A DNA stretch of 64,000 nucleotides. Origin: Chloroflexota bacterium (GTDB lineage: Bacteria > Chloroflexota > Anaerolineae > Promineifilales > Promineifilaceae). Where the stretch lies: NCBI GenBank assembly GCA_014584575.1, contig JACTMP010000017.1:186001-250000 (forward strand), given 5' to 3'. Shown here in pieces: positions 24,635 through 34,973 of this stretch; the stretch's first letter is position 1, and every line of letters starts with the position of its first letter. A program made the position numbers and the translations under genes. The notes beneath the pieces were generated by a model. That model worked only from the letters and a program-made list of their open reading frames with translations, did no database searches and had not been told where the DNA came from.

Positions 24635-25624
24635 ATGAGTACCTCTTTGCGAATTGCCACGTTTAATCTGGAAAATTTGGACGACAAACCGGGCGCACGG
24701 CCGTCGCCCCTGGAACGCATGGCCGTGTTGCGCCCGCAACTGGCGCGGCTGCGCGCCGATGTGCTGTGCCTGCAAGAAGTGAATGGGCAGGAAACGCCGG
24801 GCGCACCGCGCCAACTCCTGGCGTTGGCAGATTTGCTGGCCGGTACGCCTTATGCTTCGTACTTTATGGAATACACGCGCACAGCTAAAGGTGAAGCATA
24901 TGACGAGCGAAATCTGGTCATTCTCAGCCGCTTTCCTCTCACCACTGTTAGCCAGATAAAACATCAATTTGCGCCCAAGCCCAGTTACCGGAAGGTCACG
25001 GCCGTGCCCACCGAACCCGCCGCCAAAGACGTCACCTGGGAACGGCCGTTGCTGCACGCCACCATTGATTTAGACGGACAGGGCATCCTGCATGTGATCA
25101 ATTTGCATTTGAAGTCAAAACGGCCGACGCCCATTGACGGGCAAATGCGTGATCGATACACCTGGCGCACGATGGCCGGATGGGCGGAGGGTAGCTTCCT
25201 ATCCGCCATGAAGCGGGTGGGACAGGCATTGGAAACACGGGTGCTCATAGACAAGATTTTTGACGACACGGCCGTGACCGGAAACCCCACCTACATCGCC
25301 CTCTGTGGCGACTTCAACGACGACCTGGACAGCGTGCCCCTGCAAGCCATTCGCGGCCCCATTGAAGAAACCAACAACCCCGGCCTCATCAACCGCATCA
25401 TGATCCCTGCCGAACTTTCCATCCCCGAACCGTCCCGGTACACCCTCTTTCACCGGGGGCGCGGTGAATTGATTGACCATATCCTTTTCTCCCGTGATCT
25501 GCTCACCTATTATCGCGGCGCGGAAATTCATAATGAGATATTGCCCGATGAATCGGGCGCCAGCGACAAAAACTACCCCGAATCTGACCACGCGCCAGTT
25601 GTGGCCGAATTTGTGTTGCCCTGA
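24635..25624 (+). CDS. Endonuclease/exonuclease/phosphatase-family protein
   Basis: A 329-residue member of the DNase I-like EEP fold. The active-site motifs are in order: ATFNLENL (residues about 8-15), CLQEVNG (Glu for Mg), NLHLKSKRP, CGDFNDD and the C-terminal PESDHAPVVAEF. The family hydrolyses phosphodiesters in DNA, RNA or lipids; the substrate is unknown. There is no signal peptide, so a cytoplasmic role is likely. Length is normal for the family. It stands 34 bases after the TrpB-like gene but separated by a repeat, so a shared operon is uncertain. Confidence 0.9.
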   Translation: MSTSLRIATFNLENLDDKPGARPSPLERMAVLRPQLARLRADVLCLQEVNGQETPGAPRQLLALADLLAGTPYASYFMEYTRTAKGEAYDERNLVILSRFPLTTVSQIKHQFAPKPSYRKVTAVPTEPAAKDVTWERPLLHATIDLDGQGILHVINLHLKSKRPTPIDGQMRDRYTWRTMAGWAEGSFLSAMKRVGQALETRVLIDKIFDDTAVTGNPTYIALCGDFNDDLDSVPLQAIRGPIEETNNPGLINRIMIPAELSIPEPSRYTLFHRGRGELIDHILFSRDLLTYYRGAEIHNEILPDESGASDKNYPESDHAPVVAEFVLP

Positions 25625-25662
25625 TACCTTTCAGACCTGACAGGTCTACTCAGCAGCTAACC

Positions 25663-25852
25663 ATGATTCGCATTTTGTACATCCCTACGGAAGACGAGTA
25701 TCGCACCGACTTGGAATTGGCCGACCTGTCCCCCATTCTGGCACAGCCACAAGGTTTACTCTGGGTAGATTTCTTTTGCATTAGCCATCGGCTCCATGCT
25801 GGCTGTGCCCATTATCATGCTTTGGTGGATGCGCTATCGGCGCTGGCTGTAG
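25663..25852 (+). pseudogene. CorA-family Mg2+/Co2+ channel remnant with internal deletion
   Basis: Bases 25663-25773 encode a CorA-like N-terminus (MIRILYIPTEDEYRTDLELADL..QGLLWVDF). In another frame, 25778-25852 encodes a CorA-like C-terminus (ALAIGSMLAVPIIMLWWMRYRRWL, stop TAG 25850), the second membrane helix. The middle of the gene, about 250 codons including the GMN loop, is missing, and the two ends are out of frame. This is what a large internal deletion of corA would leave. Confidence 0.7.
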
Positions 25853-26097
25853 GCAACTATTCACTTCCCTTTCACGAATCAATCCCCCCAAAATACCATT
25901 GAGAAAAACCGCCCAATGCTCTACCTTTGTGTCTGGGGAAAGCAGCGTAGGCTAGAAGAAAGTTAGAACTGGAATCTGAACAAACAAGAGTTAGCCAGTT
26001 TTGGATGCAGCTTAAACCACCGTCTCCAGGCCAGAAGTTCAGACCAACCGCTAACGACCAGATTTCAGAAGCAGTACACAATTGAAATAAAGGTATT
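25853..26097. other. Intergenic region before the histidine kinase gene
   Basis: No coding signal, repeat or clear promoter was seen in these 245 bases, apart from AAAGG at about 26088-26092 before the kinase start. Confidence 0.5.
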
Positions 26098-28296
26098 ATG
26101 AACAGACTTTTTTCTGGCATTGGTTCAAAGATTATTCTCCCCTATCTGCTACTCACGCTCCTGGTGGCCGGCATAGGGGCGTTTATCGTTGTCAATCTGG
26201 TCACGGGCACGCTGCAAGAGCGGTTCAACAACCAATTGTTAGACGCCGGCCGGGTGGTTGCGGAAAGCATGGTCGGGTACGAAGCGGATCGCCTGACTGT
26301 GCTTCGACAAGTCACTTTCACCGAAGGCGTGGCCGAAAATATGGCCGACAGCAACCGCCAGGCCCTGGCCGAACTTGTGCCCCAAATCATTGCCAACAGC
26401 CCGACCGATGCCGTCGTTTTATTGGATGAAGACGGCCGTGAACTATTCGCCTGGCAAAACCTCAATACCAACCAGGACGCAACCTTTCAGGCTGATTTCT
26501 CCCCGATTTCTGAGGTGCAACTGGTGTTGGACGGCCATGTAGATGAGTTTGGTGACAAACGCGCCTTCCTGGCGCAAACAACCACCGGGCCAATGCTGTT
26601 CACCGTTGGCCCCGTCTTTCTGGATAGAGAACAGGTGGGCGTCATTATTGTCGGTACGGATATTCGCAAGCTGGTCATTGCCCTGACCCAAATTGCGGTG
26701 GCGCGGGTGACGTTGTATGACCAGAACGGGCAAGTGATCGCTACCACATTGGGCGACGGCCGTGAAAATATCGCCGACCTGCTGCAAGAACCACCCGCCC
26801 AATATGCCACCGTGCTGCAACTGCTCCAGGAAACCCCCGGCCAATACCAGGTGGTGGCCGAAAACGCCGCCCTCAAAGTCCCCCTGCGCCAGCTAGAAGT
26901 GCTCAACCAGAATTACCAGTTGGCCTTTGGCGATTGGCGGCTGCGCAACGCCTCCTACGGCCTGTTCAGTGTGGCCCTGCCGCGTAACTTCATTGTCAAT
27001 GCCGCCGCCACCAGCCGCGACCTGCTGAACATTGTCTTTACGACGGCCACCATCGGCGTTATTTTGATCGGCTTTCTCGTGGCGCGGCGGATTGTACGGC
27101 CGTTGAACCGGCTGGTGGATGTGACAACGGCCGTCACCGAAGGCGACCTGAACCAACGCACCGGCATTCAACGCAACGATGAAATTGGCACCCTGGCCGG
27201 TTCCTTCGACACGATGACGGAACGGCTAGACCAACGTACCCAGCAGTTAGTTGCCCAAACGAGCGAGCTGGTCGCTATCCTGCAATCCATTGCTGACGGC
27301 GTGGTGGTGCTGGACACCGACGACAACATCGTCAATTCCAACCCGGCGGCGCAGCAACTCCTCTCCGACCTGTCTGAGGGTTTTTCCAAAGGCGCATTGC
27401 ATGAGTTGATGAACGGCCATTCACCAGCCAGTTTCCACAAAACGGAAGAGCAAGTGCGGCGCTATGAAATGAACGGCCGTGTCCTCAGCGTCTCCTCAGC
27501 TCCCGTTCTCACCCCCGAAGGGGAGCGCATGGGCACGGTGATGGTACTGCGCGACATCACCCGTGAAGCCGAAGCCGAAAGCCTCAAAGATGACTTCATC
27601 ACCGGTATGTCCCACGAACTGCGCACCCCACTTACCGTCGTCAAAGTGTACTCCGACCTCATGCTGCGCTCCGCCAACGGCCACCTGAAAGAGCAAGAAC
27701 ACGCCTACCTGGAAAAGATAATCAAAGCCAGCAGCGAACTGGAACAACATATCCAGAAGATGATCAACATCTCCGAGATTCAGGCCGGCACCCTCAATCT
27801 CAGGCGCGAAAATTTCTCCTTCACCGCCCTCGTCCGTCAATTGAACGAGCGTTGGCAGCCACTCATGGCCCAAAAGGGTGTGCACTTCAGCGTGGAGCAG
27901 CCCGCCCATGAACTGACCATAAACGGCGACCGCGAGCGCCTGCAATGGGCCTTCGACAACCTGTTGGATAATGCCCTCAACTACACCTCGGAAGGGAACA
28001 GCGTGCGTGTGGCCGTGTATGCACAGGGTCATGCGGTGCATCTGGATGTGATAGATACCGGCATTGGCATTGCCAGTGCCGACCAACGCTATATTTTTGA
28101 CCGCTTCTTCCGCGCCAAAAACGAACACAACTATACCGAGCGCGGCATTGGACTGGGGCTGTTTATCACCAAAGAGTTGATTACCTTACACGGCGGCCAG
28201 ATCAGCGTCAGCAGCAAAACAGGTGCGGGCAGCACATTTCACTGTGAACTTCCTTTAATTGTGGAAGCTGCTGAAGCAGTGGCGGGAGTCAATTGA
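26098..28296 (+). CDS. Membrane sensor histidine kinase (Cache-like, HAMP, PAS)
   Basis: A 732-residue sensor kinase. It has an N-terminal membrane helix (about 12-34), an extracellular sensor region of about 270 residues that looks Cache-like ([32 protein letters not shown]), a second helix (about 307-327), a HAMP linker ([19 protein letters not shown]), a PAS domain ([20 protein letters not shown]), a HisKA domain with phospho-acceptor His506 ([12 protein letters not shown]) and an HATPase with N box [17 protein letters not shown], and [13 protein letters not shown]. No response regulator gene is adjacent; the nearest receiver is at 36,042. The ligand is unknown. The next gene begins five bases after the stop. 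Confidence 0.93.
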   Translation: MNRLFSGIGSKIILPYLLLTLLVAGIGAFIVVNLVTGTLQERFNNQLLDAGRVVAESMVGYEADRLTVLRQVTFTEGVAENMADSNRQALAELVPQIIANSPTDAVVLLDEDGRELFAWQNLNTNQDATFQADFSPISEVQLVLDGHVDEFGDKRAFLAQTTTGPMLFTVGPVFLDREQVGVIIVGTDIRKLVIALTQIAVARVTLYDQNGQVIATTLGDGRENIADLLQEPPAQYATVLQLLQETPGQYQVVAENAALKVPLRQLEVLNQNYQLAFGDWRLRNASYGLFSVALPRNFIVNAAATSRDLLNIVFTTATIGVILIGFLVARRIVRPLNRLVDVTTAVTEGDLNQRTGIQRNDEIGTLAGSFDTMTERLDQRTQQLVAQTSELVAILQSIADGVVVLDTDDNIVNSNPAAQQLLSDLSEGFSKGALHELMNGHSPASFHKTEEQVRRYEMNGRVLSVSSAPVLTPEGERMGTVMVLRDITREAEAESLKDDFITGMSHELRTPLTVVKVYSDLMLRSANGHLKEQEHAYLEKIIKASSELEQHIQKMINISEIQAGTLNLRRENFSFTALVRQLNERWQPLMAQKGVHFSVEQPAHELTINGDRERLQWAFDNLLDNALNYTSEGNSVRVAVYAQGHAVHLDVIDTGIGIASADQRYIFDRFFRAKNEHNYTERGIGLGLFITKELITLHGGQISVSSKTGAGSTFHCELPLIVEAAEAVAGVN

Positions 28297-28300
28297 GCGT

Positions 28301-29941
28301 ATGCAGCACACATCGGAAAATGCGCCGAACAAACGCCGTCGTTATGGCCTGTGGTTGTTGCTGCTGCTGCCGTTGCTGCTCAGTTGTTTTTGTGTCTACT
28401 CCTCCACCCACCTGGCGCTGAGCCTGGCCCCACAGGAAATTGACCAGGCCCATATGCTGGCTGAAAACGAAGCCAACTACGGCCGTGACCCCTTCCCCAC
28501 CCCGTTTGCCCCCCTCAACCCGGAAATCATCATCCAGGCGACTGAGGACAGCACCGGGCTGCAAGTGACGCCGGTTATTGATACCGGTGGCCCGCTCCCG
28601 GCCAACACGCCGGTGGTCATCGCCTACATTACCGCTACGCCCACCCAATTGCCAACGGCCGTCGTCGCCACCCCTACCACCGGCAATCCCGCTACGGCCG
28701 TGCCCGCCTCCCCCACGCCGCGCCCCACCCAGGAACCACCCCCCGCCCAGCCTACCCATACGGTGACGGCCGTCACCGCCACCCCAACGGGCACTGTGCC
28801 CCGCGCCACCGCCACGCCGCCCGCCTCCAGCACACCGAGCGCCACGCCAACGAGCACGTCAGTGCCGCCCACCAATCAACCACCCCCACCCGCCACCTTC
28901 ACCCCCATCCCCACCGGCCAGCCGCTGCCCACGCAGACGCCGACACGCACACCCAGCGCCACCCCGTCGCCCACCACCGCGCCGCCAACGGCCACGCCCA
29001 CGCGCACACCCAGCGCCACGCCGACCCTGACGCCCAGCGCCACCCCCACCGGCACCTTTATACCGCCGACGAACACGCCAACGTTTACACCCACCCGCAC
29101 CCCATCGCCAACCGCCACGCCGACATTTACGGCCACACCGACCTTCACGGCGACGCCCACCAACACGCCCACACCCACCTTTACGCCGACGGCCACGGCC
29201 ACCTTTACGCCCACGCCTACCTGGACGCCGACGCCAACGTTCACGCCGACCGCAACGCCCACCTTTACCCCCACACCGACGTTTACGCCAACGCCGACAT
29301 TTACACCAACGCCAACCAACACACCCGCCCCGCTGCATGTGCTGATGGTGGTCGGCAATGCGGGTAGTCCGCCGCCGGCGGACACGGCCGTGCAAGCCCG
29401 CCTCCTCTCGCTGGGATACCTGGTCACGCTGATCAGCGATGACGACGTGACGCCGGGCGACGCCAACGGCATGGCGCTGGTCTACATCTCCGCCACCGCC
29501 GACTCCAACATTGTGGGCACAACCATGCGCGACGTACCCACGCCGGTGATGGTGAGCGAGGCCAATTTGTATGACGACATGGGCATGACCGGCCCCACCG
29601 CAGGTGTAGATTATGGGTATACGGATTCATTGCAAACGGCCGTGAACATCATAGACCCTGGCCATCCCCTGGCCGGCGGCTTCAGCGGCCCCGTCACCGT
29701 CTACACCGCCCAAAACCAGATGCGCTGGGGCAACCCCAACGGCAACGCTGCCCTGGTGGGCATCTCGCTTGATGGGTTTGATCGTGGTCTCTTGTTTGGC
29801 TACGAAACGGGCGCACCCATGTTTGGCCTCAACGCCCCCGCCCGCCGTATTGGTTTCTTCTACTCCGCCACTACCGGCGCGAACCTGAATGCGAATGGCT
29901 GGGCGCTGTTTGATGCGGCCGTAAATTGGGCCATTCCTTGA
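28301..29941 (+). CDS. Membrane-anchored Thr/Pro-stalk protein with C-terminal ThuA-like domain
   Basis: A 546-residue surface protein. It has a basic start then a hydrophobic segment with LLLSCFC (about 23-43), which may be a lipoprotein signal or anchor. Residues about 100-345 are a Thr/Pro/Ala-rich stalk of TPT, TATP and FTPTPT repeats. The last 200 residues ([11 protein letters not shown] to VNWAIP) form a globular domain like the class I glutamine amidotransferase/ThuA-type fold seen in other Chloroflexota surface proteins, with no nucleophile recognised. ATG 28301 is chosen since the in-frame upstream codon lies inside the kinase gene. Coupling to the kinase is suggested by the five-base gap. 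Confidence 0.8.
   Translation: MQHTSENAPNKRRRYGLWLLLLLPLLLSCFCVYSSTHLALSLAPQEIDQAHMLAENEANYGRDPFPTPFAPLNPEIIIQATEDSTGLQVTPVIDTGGPLPANTPVVIAYITATPTQLPTAVVATPTTGNPATAVPASPTPRPTQEPPPAQPTHTVTAVTATPTGTVPRATATPPASSTPSATPTSTSVPPTNQPPPPATFTPIPTGQPLPTQTPTRTPSATPSPTTAPPTATPTRTPSATPTLTPSATPTGTFIPPTNTPTFTPTRTPSPTATPTFTATPTFTATPTNTPTPTFTPTATATFTPTPTWTPTPTFTPTATPTFTPTPTFTPTPTFTPTPTNTPAPLHVLMVVGNAGSPPPADTAVQARLLSLGYLVTLISDDDVTPGDANGMALVYISATADSNIVGTTMRDVPTPVMVSEANLYDDMGMTGPTAGVDYGYTDSLQTAVNIIDPGHPLAGGFSGPVTVYTAQNQMRWGNPNGNAALVGISLDGFDRGLLFGYETGAPMFGLNAPARRIGFFYSATTGANLNANGWALFDAAVNWAIP
28925..29325 (+). repeat. Coding tandem repeat encoding the TPT-rich stalk
   Basis: Units of about 12-18 bases such as ACGCCGACGTTTACG and ACACCCACCTTTACG recur some 20 times, giving TP(T/S)FTPTPT. 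Such arrays change length easily, so strain-to-strain variation is expected. Confidence 0.8.
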
Positions 29942-29950
29942 TGGCCCAAT

Positions 29951-30715
29951 TTACGGCCGTGTCAATATCTCCGGCCCATGTGGTGTAATGGCAATGGAGT
30001 GTTCAAACTGGGCCGACCATTTGCCATCGGCCGTGATCACCGTCCAGCCATCATTCAGCAGCAGCCACTCATGTGTCCCCTCGTTGATCATTGGCTCAAT
30101 CGTAAAGGTCATGCCAGGGCGCAGGCGTGGCCCTGGCTGCGGCTGGCGCACATGGGAGACGGAGGGGGACTCATGCAGGGAGCGCCCCAGGCCATGCCCG
30201 CCCCACTCGCGCACCACACCCATCCCCTGTTTATCCGCATAATCGTGAATGGCGCGGCCGATGTCGTTCAGGAAACGCCCTGGCTGCGCCGCCTCGATCC
30301 CCCGCCGTAAACATTCTTGCGTGATGTCCAGTAGGCGCTGCGCTCTGGCGGAGATTTTGCCCACCGGGAAGGTGTAGCAGGCATCACCGCAGAAACCCTT
30401 GTACCGCAGGCCAATATCAATCGCCACGATGTCACCCTCCTTGAGGAAGCGGTCATTGGGCAGGCCATGACAGATTTCGTTGTTGACGGAGGCGCAGATG
30501 ACACCGGGAAAGGGGGGATGGTTGTTGGCGCTGCCCCGGTACCCTTTGTACAGCGGCTCGGCGCCCTGGTCGGCGATGTATTTCTCTACCATCTGGTCTA
30601 AGACACGCAGGTTTGCGCCAGGGCGGATGTTTTCTCCCAGCAGTTGGAAACATTCCGCGACCATGCGACCGGAGATGCGCATACGGGCAATGGCTTTGTC
30701 GTTCTTGAGTTTCAT
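29951..30715 (-). CDS. map: Methionine aminopeptidase type I
   Basis: The 254-residue enzyme removes the initiator Met from new proteins. Metal ligands are Asp100 (AIDIG), Asp111 (GDACYTF), His174 (GGHGLGR), Glu207 (TIEPMI) and a later Glu near 239 (QFEHS); His83 (NEICHGLP) is the conserved substrate-side His. Length and absence of an N-terminal zinc extension match bacterial type Ia. The start is ATG at 30715 (MKLKNDK). It is convergent with the stalk gene; only nine bases separate their stops. No Shine-Dalgarno is visible, which suggests a leaderless or weakly initiated mRNA. Confidence 0.96.
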   Translation of the reverse strand: MKLKNDKAIARMRISGRMVAECFQLLGENIRPGANLRVLDQMVEKYIADQGAEPLYKGYRGSANNHPPFPGVICASVNNEICHGLPNDRFLKEGDIVAIDIGLRYKGFCGDACYTFPVGKISARAQRLLDITQECLRRGIEAAQPGRFLNDIGRAIHDYADKQGMGVVREWGGHGLGRSLHESPSVSHVRQPQPGPRLRPGMTFTIEPMINEGTHEWLLLNDGWTVITADGKWSAQFEHSIAITPHGPEILTRP

Positions 30716-30827
30716 GGGCGAGGAGTATATCACAATCCTCGTTTGCCACCGCTTCCCGGCCTCGTTAAAATCCGGCTATTCGTATTCCTAACCAACCTCG
30801 TGGAGCTTTTGAAGCTTCGGGAGGTTG

Positions 30828-32372
30828 ATGGAGAACCCCATGACCAACATTGGCCTGCTGTTACCGCGACATGCAACCTATCGCCCTGACCATCTGGCGG
30901 TGGTGTTTGAACAGGAGCGGCTGACATTCCGGCAATTTAACGGCCGTGTCAACCAACTGGCCCATACCCTGCACCAACTCGGCGTGGGCAAGGGGGACAA
31001 GGTCGCCACCATCCTGCCCAACTGCCTGGAACAGTTGACCATGTATTGGGCCGTGGCCAAAACGGGCGCTGTCGTTGTGCCCCTCAGCCCCATGCTGCGG
31101 GGGACGGGGCTGAGCCGCCTGCTCAATGATTCCGACAGCGTGCTCGTCCTCACTGACACGGAGTTTATGCCCCACCTGGAAAAGGTGCGCGGCGACTTGC
31201 CCCTGGTGCGCCACTATTTGCTGGCAGACGGCCGTGCCCCCGGCTACCACACTTATCACGACCTGGTAAACGCCGCCCCGGAAAGCGAACCGCCCTACCT
31301 GGAAATCAGCGGTGACGACCCGTACAACATCATTTACAGCAGCGGCACCACCGGCCTGCCTAAAGGCATTGTACATACCCACGACATCCGCGCCTGGTAC
31401 GGCGCCACCTTCGCCGCCGCCTATCGCATGAACCCAGAAAGCATCATGGCTCATGCCGGTTCCGTCGTCTTCAACGGCGCTTTTCTCACCCTCATGCCGG
31501 CCATGTTCCTGGGCGCGCCGTTTATTTTGATGAAGCAGTTTGACCCCGCCGCCCTCATCGAACTCATAGCCCGCGAAAAGGTGACGCACATCAAGATGGT
31601 GCCCTCGCAAATCATCGCCCTGCTGCACGCACCCAATTTCAGCCCGGAAAAGCTGGCTTCGCTGGAAATGCTCGGCTCGGTGGGCGCGCCGCTGCACCTG
31701 GAACACAAACAGGAGTTGGCCCGTGTTTTGCCCGGCCGTTTTTATGAACTGTATGGCCTCACCGAAGGCTTTATGACCATTCTGGATAAACTGGATTTTG
31801 CCGCCAAACCAAACTCAGTGGGCACGCCGCCGCCGTTCATGGAGATGCGCATTGAGCGCCCGGACGGGACGCTGTGTGCGCCGCACGAGGTAGGCGAGAT
31901 TGTGGGGCGCGGCCCCATGACCATGCCCGGCTATTACAAGCGCCCCGACCTGACCGCGCAGGCCATACACGATGGCTGGCTGCATTCCGGTGATTTGGGC
32001 TATCTGGATGAGGAGGGCTTTCTGTACCTGGTGGACCGGCAAAAGGATATGATAATTTCCGGCGGGGTGAATGTGTATCCGCGTGATATTGAGGAGATTG
32101 TGGTGCAGCACACGGCCGTGCGTGAAGCGGCCGTGTTTGGTGTGCCCGATGACCATTGGGGGGAAACGCCGATGGCCGCCGTCATCCTTAACGAACCGGG
32201 CAGCATCAGCGAAGCGGAGCTGCTGGCCTGGGTGAATGAGCGCGTCGAGGCCCGTTTCCAAAAGCTCAGCGGCGTGGTTTTTATGGCCGACTTCCCACGC
32301 TCAACGGCCGGCAAGACGCTCAAGCGCGTCATGCGAGAGCCATTTTGGGCGGAGCAGGAGATAAAGATTTGA
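30828..32372 (+). CDS. AMP-forming acyl-CoA synthetase
   Basis: A 514-residue adenylate-forming enzyme that activates a carboxylic acid with ATP and CoA. It has the A3 motif YSSGTTGLPKGIVHTH, A5 YELYGLTEG, A8 GWLHSGDLGYLDEEGFLYLVDRQKDMIISGG and the catalytic C-terminal lysine in STAGKTLKRV. The A3-A8 spacing is normal. Substrate class is not clear; it could be a fatty or aromatic acid. Start codons at 30825 (TTG), 30828 and 30840 are all possible; GGGAGG at 30819-30824 is too close to the first two and somewhat far from the third. It lies before an alpha/beta hydrolase gene, separated by a repeat. Confidence 0.92.
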   Translation: MENPMTNIGLLLPRHATYRPDHLAVVFEQERLTFRQFNGRVNQLAHTLHQLGVGKGDKVATILPNCLEQLTMYWAVAKTGAVVVPLSPMLRGTGLSRLLNDSDSVLVLTDTEFMPHLEKVRGDLPLVRHYLLADGRAPGYHTYHDLVNAAPESEPPYLEISGDDPYNIIYSSGTTGLPKGIVHTHDIRAWYGATFAAAYRMNPESIMAHAGSVVFNGAFLTLMPAMFLGAPFILMKQFDPAALIELIAREKVTHIKMVPSQIIALLHAPNFSPEKLASLEMLGSVGAPLHLEHKQELARVLPGRFYELYGLTEGFMTILDKLDFAAKPNSVGTPPPFMEMRIERPDGTLCAPHEVGEIVGRGPMTMPGYYKRPDLTAQAIHDGWLHSGDLGYLDEEGFLYLVDRQKDMIISGGVNVYPRDIEEIVVQHTAVREAAVFGVPDDHWGETPMAAVILNEPGSISEAELLAWVNERVEARFQKLSGVVFMADFPRSTAGKTLKRVMREPFWAEQEIKI

Positions 32373-32452
32373 GGTGTAGGTATCAGGTGTCAAGTGTCAG
32401 GTATCAAGTTTTATTGTCACCTGACACTTGACACTTAAACACTTGACACGAA
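32372..32452. repeat. Tandem GTGTCAAG hairpin
   Basis: Units AGGTGTCAAGTGTCAGG face CCTGACACTTGACACTT, forming a long imperfect stem in the intergenic gap. The same unit occurs inside thrC. Confidence 0.8.
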
Positions 32453-32465
32453 TGCCGGAGGGAAC

Positions 32466-33302
32466 ATGAACATGTTTGTGCAGACAAATGGCATCCAACT
32501 CCATGTGCTGGAAAAGCCGGGTATTGAGCCAACTGTCCTGTTGGCGCATGGCCTGACGGCGAATGCTGCCTGCTTTGGCGCGCTGATGGCCGCCTTGCCT
32601 TACCGGGTGCTGGCCGTGGATTTGCGCGGGCGCGGCCAGAGCAGCGCCCCTGTGTCCGGCTACACCATGCCCGATCACGCCGCCGATCTCATCGAGCTGC
32701 TGAATGCACTGGAATTGGAGCAGGTGATATTGGGCGGGCACTCGTTCGGCGGGCTGTTGACGGTGTACACGGCCGTGCACCATCCCCATCGTGTGCGCCA
32801 ATGTATTGTCATAGACGCCGGTCTGATGCATCCCCAGGTGCGGGAACTCATCAGCCCCTCCCTGGCCCGGCTCGGCCAGACCTATCCCTCATGGGAAAGT
32901 TACCGGGACGCCGTGAAAGCTGTCCCCTACTGGGGCGGGCAATGGGATGACGCCATCGAAGCGTATTATCGCGCCGACATACGGGAATTGGCGGACGGCC
33001 GTGTCACCCCCATCCCCCAACCCGCCACCATTGCCGAAGCCGCCGGGAAAGGGCTGGAACACAACTGGCTAGAACTCATGGCCCGCCTGCCCCAACCCAC
33101 CCTGCTGCTCAACGCACCCGCCGGGTACGGCGCACCAGGCACACCGGCCGTCATGCCCGCCAACCTGGCCGAAGAAACCGCCGCCATCATCCCCCATTGC
33201 CGCCTCATCACCATCCCCGGCAACCACATCACCATGTTATTCGGCGACAACGCCCGCCTCATGGCCCAGGCGATTGTAGAATTTGTAGGAGAAACAGAAT
33301 AG
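32466..33302 (+). CDS. Alpha/beta-hydrolase fold protein
   Basis: A 278-residue alpha/beta hydrolase with the oxyanion strand LLAHGLTAN, the aspartate-linked strand VLAVDLRGRGQS, the nucleophile elbow GGHSFGGLL (Ser near residue 95), an acidic candidate around VIDAGL and the C-terminal PGNHITMLFG with the catalytic His. The substrate is not clear; esters, lactones or thioesters are possible. Proximity to an acyl-CoA synthetase suggests acyl chemistry, but a repeat separates them. It has no signal peptide. Confidence 0.9.
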   Translation: MNMFVQTNGIQLHVLEKPGIEPTVLLAHGLTANAACFGALMAALPYRVLAVDLRGRGQSSAPVSGYTMPDHAADLIELLNALELEQVILGGHSFGGLLTVYTAVHHPHRVRQCIVIDAGLMHPQVRELISPSLARLGQTYPSWESYRDAVKAVPYWGGQWDDAIEAYYRADIRELADGRVTPIPQPATIAEAAGKGLEHNWLELMARLPQPTLLLNAPAGYGAPGTPAVMPANLAEETAAIIPHCRLITIPGNHITMLFGDNARLMAQAIVEFVGETE

Positions 33303-33309
33303 GAATCCA

Positions 33310-33361
33310 CAGATTAGACAGATTCCGCAGATTATTCCACCTGTGAAATCTGTCTAATCTG
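33310..33361. repeat. Perfect 15-bp hairpin between hydrolase and GGT-like gene
   Basis: CAGATTAGACAGATT (33310-33324) pairs perfectly with 33347-33361. The unit AGATTAGACAG is repeated loosely within the arm, so it belongs to the tandem-unit group. Confidence 0.8.
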
Positions 33362-33379
33362 CGGTTGATTGGAGCATTT

Positions 33380-34969
33380 ATGGCAGGTGTGATCGCAGCG
33401 GGGGGGCCGGCAACGGCCGCAGCAGGGGCAGCAATGCTGCAAATGGGCGGCAACGCCGTAGATGCGGCCGTGGCCGCCGCTTTTGTCTCCTTTATTGCCG
33501 AAATTGGCGTGGTGCATTGGGGCGGCAGTGGCATTGCCCATCTCTACGACCCACAGCAGCAGCGTTCCGTTGTATACGACTTTTTCAGCAATACCCCCGG
33601 TCTGGGCGCAAATCAGCCGGCCGAACTGGATTTTGCCAGAGTGATGGTGGATTTTGGCGCGGCCACTCAGGATTTTTACCTGGGGCGGGCAGCCGTGGCT
33701 GTACCCGGTAACATCTTTGGGTTGTGCCAACTGGCAGTGGACTACGGCCGTCTCCCCCTGCCCACCCTGCTCGAACCGGCTCTGCAACTGGCCCGCGATG
33801 GCGTCATCATGGAGCCGTTCCAGGCCAACACCTGCGACCTCCTCTCGCCGCTTTACACCCACACGGCTAAACTGCGCGCTATTTTTGCGCCCCACGGCCG
33901 TGTCATCCAACCCGGTGAACGCCTCTTTATTCCCCATCTGGCGGACACATTAACCGCGCTGGCAGAAGAGGGAGAGGGGTTGTTGCGGCACGGCCGTCTC
34001 GCCAAAACCCTCGTCGCCGACCAGCAGCAAAATGGCGGCCTGCTCACCGCTGCCGACCTGGAGCGGTATGCGGTACATAAAGTTGATTCCATTCGCATTC
34101 CCTACCGCAACTATGAGCTTTTACTGCCGCCGCCCAGTTCCACCGGCGGCGTCCTGACTGCTTTCTCTCTACAATTGCTTGCCCATTTCGATATGGTTCA
34201 TTTCCCACACAGTTCCGCCCGCCACCTGCAACTGCTGTATGAAGTGATGGCAGCCACCAACCGGGCACGGCCGTATTGGGAACAGTGGAGCGAGACGCTG
34301 CCGGTAGCAACAGCCATTGCCCGCTTTCTGGATGAAGGTTTTGTGCGGCCATATGTCACCCAGATTGAGGCGGCGCTGCGTCACGGCCGTCCCTCGCCGC
34401 CTGCCGCCGAACCGGATGGCCCCAACCACACCAGCCACCTCAGCGTCATAGACGCCGATGGCCTGGCCGTTGGCCTGACCACCACCGCCGGGGAATCGGC
34501 CGGGTACGTCGTGCCCGGTACCGGCTTTATCCCCAACAACATGATGGGCGAGGAAGATTTGCACCCGCACGGCTTCCACAGCCGGCCGCCCGGTGTGCGC
34601 CTGCCCACCATGATGGCCCCCGCCATCGTCCTGCAAAACGGCATGACGCGGCTCGTCGTTGGCAGCGGCGGCAGCATCCGCATCCGCAGCGCCATCCTGC
34701 AAACGCTAAGCAACGTCCTGGATTACGGCCTGCCCCTGGCCGAGGCCGTCAACCAGGCGCGGGTACATCTGGAAAATGGGGTATTACAATGCGAGGCGGG
34801 GTATGATGCAACGGCCGTGACCCAACTGGAAAGCATGGGCTACTCCGTCAACCGCTGGCCCCACCGCAGCATCTATTTTGGCGGGGCACATTCCGTAGCG
34901 CGGCTGGCGGACGGTCGTCTGGAAGCGGCCGGCGACAACCGGCGCGGCGGCGCCATCGCCCAGATTTAG
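33380..34969 (+). CDS. Gamma-glutamyltransferase-family protein
   Basis: A 529-residue Ntn-hydrolase precursor related to gamma-glutamyltranspeptidase. The N-terminal part has the family GGNAVDAAVAAAFV and VAVPGNIFGL; the self-cleavage/nucleophile site reads NHTSHLSVID with Thr351 in the place of the first Thr of the usual TTHxSVVD. PTMMAPAIVLQNG and VVGSGGSIRIRSAILQ form the C-terminal glutamate/gly-rich loops. ATG 33380 has GGAG at 33370-33373. There is no signal peptide, so it may act in the cytoplasm, unlike periplasmic GGTs. The Thr-Ser-His change is conservative but unusual. Confidence 0.87.
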   Translation: MAGVIAAGGPATAAAGAAMLQMGGNAVDAAVAAAFVSFIAEIGVVHWGGSGIAHLYDPQQQRSVVYDFFSNTPGLGANQPAELDFARVMVDFGAATQDFYLGRAAVAVPGNIFGLCQLAVDYGRLPLPTLLEPALQLARDGVIMEPFQANTCDLLSPLYTHTAKLRAIFAPHGRVIQPGERLFIPHLADTLTALAEEGEGLLRHGRLAKTLVADQQQNGGLLTAADLERYAVHKVDSIRIPYRNYELLLPPPSSTGGVLTAFSLQLLAHFDMVHFPHSSARHLQLLYEVMAATNRARPYWEQWSETLPVATAIARFLDEGFVRPYVTQIEAALRHGRPSPPAAEPDGPNHTSHLSVIDADGLAVGLTTTAGESAGYVVPGTGFIPNNMMGEEDLHPHGFHSRPPGVRLPTMMAPAIVLQNGMTRLVVGSGGSIRIRSAILQTLSNVLDYGLPLAEAVNQARVHLENGVLQCEAGYDATAVTQLESMGYSVNRWPHRSIYFGGAHSVARLADGRLEAAGDNRRGGAIAQI

Positions 34970-34973
34970 AATT

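Noticed and set aside
28859-29472. Minus-strand frames with [10 protein letters not shown]-type sequence over the stalk gene
   Set aside because: They arise from the tandem TPT-coding repeat read backwards.
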